Shown: in pieces, positions 5,094 to 7,916 of the stretch
Numbering within the stretch: position 1 is the first letter of the stretch
How the letters are laid out: the number at the start of each line of letters is the position of its first letter
Source: Candidatus Woesearchaeota archaeon
GTDB lineage: Archaea > Nanobdellota > Nanobdellia > UBA10117 > WJKY01
Length of the DNA stretch: 7,916 nt
Assembly: GCA_014728835.1 (NCBI GenBank)
Contig: WJKY01000066.1
Span: 1 to 7,916 of the forward strand
Reading direction: 5' to 3'
Notes under the pieces: model-generated
What the model saw: the letters and a program-made list of their open reading frames with translations, nothing else
Database searches by the model: none
What the model was told of the DNA's origin: nothing
Translations under genes and position numbers: made by a program

Positions 5094-5427
5094 GTATTCA
5101 CAGCTAGAAGGAATAGTAGATGGAATTAATGAGTATAGTGTAGTTTTATTAGTTGAATATCCTAACAAATCAACTGTAAAACAAAGAATAGAAATAAACA
5201 TTTCAGAAGATTATGAAGTAGAAGAAAGAGTTACAGATTCTATAAAAAAAGAAGACATTATTTTATTAAAAAGAAGAATGATTACAAAACGCAAGTATCC
5301 AAATATTATGCATCCAGAGGATGAAATAAAAGTTGATGTATATTTGGAACAGAGAAACGGAAATATAAAGCAATATACTTCTCTTGGCGAAACAATTATG
5401 AATGTTGGTGATTTTTATGGTAGTTGA
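5083..5427 (+). CDS. Unrecognised 114-residue protein in the cmk position
   Basis: I do not recognise this protein. It occupies the place between eL34 and eL14 where many archaea encode cytidylate kinase, but it is too short and has no P-loop (GxxGxGKT/S), so it is not that enzyme. It has no hydrophobic segment. The alternation of hydrophobic and polar residues (YSVVLLVEYP, TVKQRIEINI, IKVDVYLEQR) suggests a mainly beta-strand fold, with a basic stretch IILLKRRMITKRKYP in the middle. It overlaps eL34 by 11 bases and the preferred eL14 start by 11 bases, so it is embedded in the operon and probably co-translated. A role in the ribosome or RNA is suggested only by position. That the overlaps are preserved on both sides supports it being a real gene. 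Confidence 0.75.
   Translation: MSSKYSQLEGIVDGINEYSVVLLVEYPNKSTVKQRIEINISEDYEVEERVTDSIKKEDIILLKRRMITKRKYPNIMHPEDEIKVDVYLEQRNGNIKQYTSLGETIMNVGDFYGS
5407..5412 (+). promoter_or_regulatory. Shine-Dalgarno site deciding the eL14 start
   Basis: GGTGAT four bases before ATG 5417. The other in-frame ATG at 5402 lies upstream of this site and would add MLVIF, which the family does not have. The site therefore favours 5417. Confidence 0.6.
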
Positions 5428-5782
5428 AATAGGAAGATTATGTGTTAAATTAGTAGGAAGAGATGCTGGCAAAGAGTGCCTAATAATTGATATTCTTGAC
5501 AAAAACAAAACCTTTGTAATGATAGATGGAAACACTCGTCGCAGAAAATGTAATGTGAATCATTTAGAGATTTTACCGCAAAAAGCAGACATCAAAAAAG
5601 GCGCATCACACGAAGATGTTGTAAAAGCTTTGGAAAAACTTGGAGTTAAAATTATTCCAAAAGCACCTCCACGCAAAAAGAAAACACAATCAAAAACAAA
5701 AATTTCTACTGCACCAAAGAAAAAACCAGCTAAGAAAAAATCTAAAACTAAAAAGAAAGTAGGAAAACCTAAAAAGAAGTAA
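5417..5782 (+). CDS. rpl14e: Ribosomal protein eL14
   Basis: Large-subunit protein eL14 with an SH3-like KOW fold. MVVEIGRLCVKLVGRDAGKE then CLIIDILDKNKTFVMIDG reproduces the family opening (iE.GRvcvK..GReaGkkcvvvdiid.nfvlitG), with the further segment RRRKCNVNHLEIL. The start at 5417 is chosen because the family begins M.v.e.GR, and a GGTGAT site precedes it; an in-frame ATG at 5402 would give 126 residues. Residues 82-121 form an almost pure Lys/Pro/Ser/Thr tail (APPRKKKTQSKTK and later KKK runs), presumably disordered and RNA-binding, longer than in most archaeal homologues. It precedes cbf5 by 15 bases, a classical archaeal pairing. Confidence 0.93.
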   Translation: MVVEIGRLCVKLVGRDAGKECLIIDILDKNKTFVMIDGNTRRRKCNVNHLEILPQKADIKKGASHEDVVKALEKLGVKIIPKAPPRKKKTQSKTKISTAPKKKPAKKKSKTKKKVGKPKKK

Positions 5783-5797
5783 TTTCTTTATCTTTTT

Positions 5798-6739
5798 ATG
5801 CTACCCTTTGAAAAAGAAAAAATTGAAATTATTTTTAAGAAACCAAAATCCAAATTAGCTAAAAAACTTAAGGCGCGTAATGCAGAAGAGCTTTTGAATT
5901 TTGGAATTATTAACGCAGATAAACCAGCTGATATTCGATGCACTGCTTTTCTAAATAAAATTAAAAAAGCATTAGGTAAAGATTGCGGATGGGCCGGTAC
6001 ATTAGATCCAATGGTAACTGGCGTTTTACCAATTGGCATTGGAAAAGCCACCCGCATTTTATCAGTATTATCAAAAGCTGGTAAAGTTTATCACGGAACA
6101 ATGCACTTACATAAAGATGTCGACCAAAAAGACCTGCAAAAAGCATTCAAAAAGTTTACAGGCGTAATTGAGCAATTACCTCCAAGAGTCTCAGCTGTAA
6201 AACGCGAACCAAGGAAAAGAGAAATTTATCAGCTTAAATTAATAAAATTCAAAGACAAATATGCTGATTTTGAAGTTAGTTGCGAAGCAGGAACATATAT
6301 TAGAAAACTTTGTTATGATATTGGCGAATATCTTGGAACTGGCGCACATATGACTGAACTTCGTCGCATACAAAGCGGACCTTTGAAAGTAAAAGATTCA
6401 GTTTCACTTAAAATTATTAAAGCAAATTACAAACGATATTTGAAAACCCGGCAAGATACTTATATTAAAAAAATTATTTTGCCACCTGAAAAAGCAGTAA
6501 TTCATTTACCTGCTGTCTGGATAGAAGATGCAGTTAAAGAGCCATTTAGTCATGGTTCACCAGTTTTTGCACCTGGAATAATTGCATTTACATCAAATCT
6601 TAAAAAAGATTTAGTTGCAGCTATTTTTGACCAGCAAAGAAATTTACTTGGTTTAGGCATAGCAAAAACAGACGCAGAAAAACTTAAAACTGCGCAAAAA
6701 GGATTAGCTATCAAAACAGATGTGGTATTAATAAAATAA
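5798..6739 (+). CDS. cbf5: tRNA/rRNA pseudouridine synthase Cbf5 (TruB family)
   Basis: Catalytic subunit of archaeal H/ACA ribonucleoproteins, which with Nop10, Gar1, L7Ae and a guide RNA turns uridine into pseudouridine in rRNA; alone it can act on tRNA U55. The catalytic aspartate is D70 in GTLDPMVTGVLPIG. Other family blocks are GTMHLHKDVD (100-109), LPPRVSAVKREPRKREIYQL (127-146), CEAGTYIRKLCYDIG (162-176) and GAHMTELRR (182-190). A PUA domain spans about 232-313 (LPAVWIEDAV, HGSPVFAPGI). Two motifs deviate: the usual DKP.G.TS block reads DKPADIRCTA, and the usual GHSGTLDP reads GWAGTLDP. The start lacks a ribosome binding site and follows a T-rich spacer. Length 313 is normal to slightly short. 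Confidence 0.96.
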   Translation: MLPFEKEKIEIIFKKPKSKLAKKLKARNAEELLNFGIINADKPADIRCTAFLNKIKKALGKDCGWAGTLDPMVTGVLPIGIGKATRILSVLSKAGKVYHGTMHLHKDVDQKDLQKAFKKFTGVIEQLPPRVSAVKREPRKREIYQLKLIKFKDKYADFEVSCEAGTYIRKLCYDIGEYLGTGAHMTELRRIQSGPLKVKDSVSLKIIKANYKRYLKTRQDTYIKKIILPPEKAVIHLPAVWIEDAVKEPFSHGSPVFAPGIIAFTSNLKKDLVAAIFDQQRNLLGLGIAKTDAEKLKTAQKGLAIKTDVVLIK

Positions 6740-6740
6740 A

Positions 6741-7355
6741 ATGTTTCCTTTAGCTCATACATATGTTGCAGAAAAATATTTTGGTGAACTTAATAAAAAT
6801 ATAAGATTAGGTTCAATTGCTCCTGATATTTTAGCAGCATTACCTAATTTTTCATTTCCAGAAACACATGAAACAAAATTTAAAAATTTCAATTCCGAGT
6901 CTTTTGAAAAAGCATGGAATTTACACAATAAATTTGATGAATTTTTTCATACACCTAAATATTGTTATAATCTAATACCTAAAACTATTAAGAAAGATTT
7001 TGGAAAAAATTTAGGGCATTTATATATTGAGAGTGCATATGATCTTTTGTTATATAATGATGGTATTTATTATTCATTTCCAAAAATGACAAAGAAAATG
7101 AAAACAAATCTAGAAAAATATTTTGGTAAAAACCTTGTATTAGAAAAAACTACAGAATATTTTGAACATTGGACTGAGAAAACATATCCAAAATTTTTAA
7201 CACGTAATATGTGGTTTTTTGCTACAAGACAAAAACATATTCTGACATATGACCAAATTAATGAAAACATAAAACTTTGCACAGACAATATACAAAATAA
7301 ATTAGGTGATTATAAATTAGTATTTAAAGAATTTTTAAAAAAAGATAAACTTTAA
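6741..7355 (+). CDS. Putative metal-dependent hydrolase, phospholipase C-like
   Basis: A 204-residue protein without signal peptide or clear membrane segment. It starts PLAHTYVAEKYFG then IRLGSIAPDIL, and carries regularly spaced potential metal ligands: H6, D29 (APD), H43, H62, D66 and H70 in HNKFDEFFH, then H93, E97 and D101 in GHLYIESAYD. This order, an N-terminal AH, a SIAPD turn, HxxxDxxxH and GHxxxExxxD, resembles zinc-dependent phospholipase C / S1-P1-like helical hydrolases, which bind three metals. The assignment is inference from ligand pattern. AcpH-like phosphodiesterases with related His/Asp spacing are an alternative. It begins one base after the cbf5 stop, so it may be co-transcribed, but it is clearly more AT-rich than the ribosomal genes. 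The substrate is unknown. Confidence 0.8.
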   Translation: MFPLAHTYVAEKYFGELNKNIRLGSIAPDILAALPNFSFPETHETKFKNFNSESFEKAWNLHNKFDEFFHTPKYCYNLIPKTIKKDFGKNLGHLYIESAYDLLLYNDGIYYSFPKMTKKMKTNLEKYFGKNLVLEKTTEYFEHWTEKTYPKFLTRNMWFFATRQKHILTYDQINENIKLCTDNIQNKLGDYKLVFKEFLKKDKL

Positions 7356-7358
7356 AAA
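7351..7358 (+). promoter_or_regulatory. Possible TATA box
   Basis: TTTAAAAA about 21 bases before ATG 7375, a distance that would suit a leaderless archaeal transcript. It overlaps the stop of the preceding gene. Matches of this type are common in such AT-rich DNA. Confidence 0.25.
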
Positions 7359-7374
7359 TTGTTACCATTATTCG

Positions 7375-7818
7375 ATGCATATGAAAAAAACTACAAAAAT
7401 AAAGAGAAGTCTCAAGAGTATTATAAAGAAAATTGTTAACAGTGAAAATCTAAAACAATCAGCTCTTAATACCTTAGGCTCTTATGGGGCTGGTTTTGCT
7501 GTTAAAAAAGCAATACGTGAAATATATCATTTAAAAGACTCATTTAATTTGCTCGAACATTTTTGTCTTGGTGTTCCAATAGGAACTTATTTTTCTAAAA
7601 AATTTGGCGGATGGAAAGGTGCAGGAGCAGGACTCGGACTTACAACATTAGTTAATGTTATTTGGGAGGGTTATGAAATATGGTCTTCTTCGCGTGGCGT
7701 GTTGCAGGCAGATACAGATTTTGAGAGATACGTAGATGTTGCTTTTGTTTATGGCGGGACTTTAGCTGGTACACTTCTCGAGAAATTAAAGCAACCATAT
7801 TACTCTGAAAAACCTTAA
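7375..7818 (+). CDS. Small putative membrane protein, VanZ/DUF2238-like pattern
   Basis: I do not firmly recognise this 147-residue protein. After a basic N-terminus (MHMKKTTKIKRSLKSIIKKI) it has moderately hydrophobic glycine-rich segments near 57-72, 82-97 and 120-135. Conserved-looking positions are LLEHFCLGVP (59-68), NVIWEGYEIW (94-103) and DTDFERYVDVAFVYGGTLAG (113-132). The order HF..G, then WE..E, then DT..(D)......G...G is reminiscent of VanZ-like and DUF2238 membrane proteins, which are longer; the match is a guess from memory of the family pattern. An alternative start is ATG 7381, two codons later. No ribosome binding site is visible. The gene lies 19 bases after the putative hydrolase and 24 before the Trm112-like gene. 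Confidence 0.7.
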   Translation: MHMKKTTKIKRSLKSIIKKIVNSENLKQSALNTLGSYGAGFAVKKAIREIYHLKDSFNLLEHFCLGVPIGTYFSKKFGGWKGAGAGLGLTTLVNVIWEGYEIWSSSRGVLQADTDFERYVDVAFVYGGTLAGTLLEKLKQPYYSEKP

Positions 7819-7842
7819 AAAACTTTTAATCTAATTTAAAGC

Positions 7843-7916
7843 ATGGCAAAACAAGAACTTTCCAAAAAACTCCTAAAAATAATTTGTTGCCCTATGGATA
7901 AAGCAGACTTAAAATA
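7843..7916 (+). CDS. Trm112-like zinc protein, 3' end outside window
   Basis: The first 24 codons of a gene that continues past the window: MAKQELSKKLLKIICCPMDK then ADLK. The pattern LL.I..CP.....L is the opening of Trm112/UPF0434 family proteins, small zinc-ribbon activators that hold several SAM-dependent methyltransferases of tRNA, rRNA and release factors. In typical members the segment reads CPvCkg.L with two cysteines; here it is ICCPMDKADL, with only adjacent Cys residues before Pro and Asp-Lys where the second cysteine often lies. Other short zinc-ribbon proteins also begin this way, and only a third or so of the protein is visible. Confidence 0.55.
   Translation, partial: MAKQELSKKLLKIICCPMDKADLK

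Noticed and set aside
5402..5404. ATG 5402 as start of eL14
   Set aside because: It would add MLVIF before the family start and lies before the GGTGAT site; ATG 5417 fits both the family and the ribosome binding site.
5083..5427. Cytidylate kinase, expected from gene order
   Set aside because: Too short, and no P-loop or NMP-binding motifs.
7070..7288. Minus-strand open frame opposite the putative hydrolase
   Set aside because: Complement of a conserved-looking gene; its Phe/Val-rich product reflects AAA-rich codons on the other strand, and it has no start signals.
1..7916. CRISPR array, insertion sequence or transposase
   Set aside because: No regularly spaced repeats with unique spacers and no transposase-like coding sequence; the only direct repeat is the eL34 start duplication.

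Overview
The window is archaeal. It carries the eL19-uL18-uS5-uL30-uL15-SecY tail of the spc-type ribosomal operon in the archaeal order, followed by a DUF106 (archaeal YidC-like) insertase, eL34, eL14 and the H/ACA pseudouridine synthase Cbf5. Low GC, very lysine-rich proteins, tight packing and missing usual neighbours (no adenylate kinase after secY, no cytidylate kinase between eL34 and eL14) suggest a reduced DPANN-type genome (Woesearchaeota/Pacearchaeota-like). That lineage guess is inference; the archaeal assignment is firm.

Layout: everything reads on the + strand. Positions 1-4578 hold one dense operon: eL19 (5' end outside the window), uL18, uS5, uL30, uL15, SecY and DUF106, with several one-base stop/start overlaps (TAATG). 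Positions 4579-4724 are the only sizeable intergenic stretch and hold a cluster of hairpins. Then come eL34, an unrecognised 114-residue protein in the slot cmk usually fills, eL14 and Cbf5. Positions 6741-7818 hold two less conserved genes, a His/Asp-rich putative hydrolase and a small putative membrane protein. The window ends in the first 24 codons of a Trm112-like zinc protein.

Most of the genes serve one purpose: large- and small-subunit ribosomal proteins, the co-translational membrane insertion machinery (SecY plus the YidC-like protein), and rRNA modification (Cbf5, perhaps Trm112).

The most unusual signal is a repeated architecture in front of two ribosomal protein genes. Upstream of both uL18 and eL34 there is a second copy of the gene's own start (MATGPR before MAKGPR; MPRRKSKKG, identical DNA, before MPRRKSKKG). 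Each extra start runs directly into a small palindrome of the form AACAAAA-N-AAA-N-TTTTG, in the same codon phase in both cases. Each extra reading frame is 23-24 codons long and stops within 8 bases of the true start codon. This could be a mobile palindrome that rebuilds the gene start when it inserts, a coupled leader-peptide regulator, or a translational bypass element. No search or folding calculation was run.
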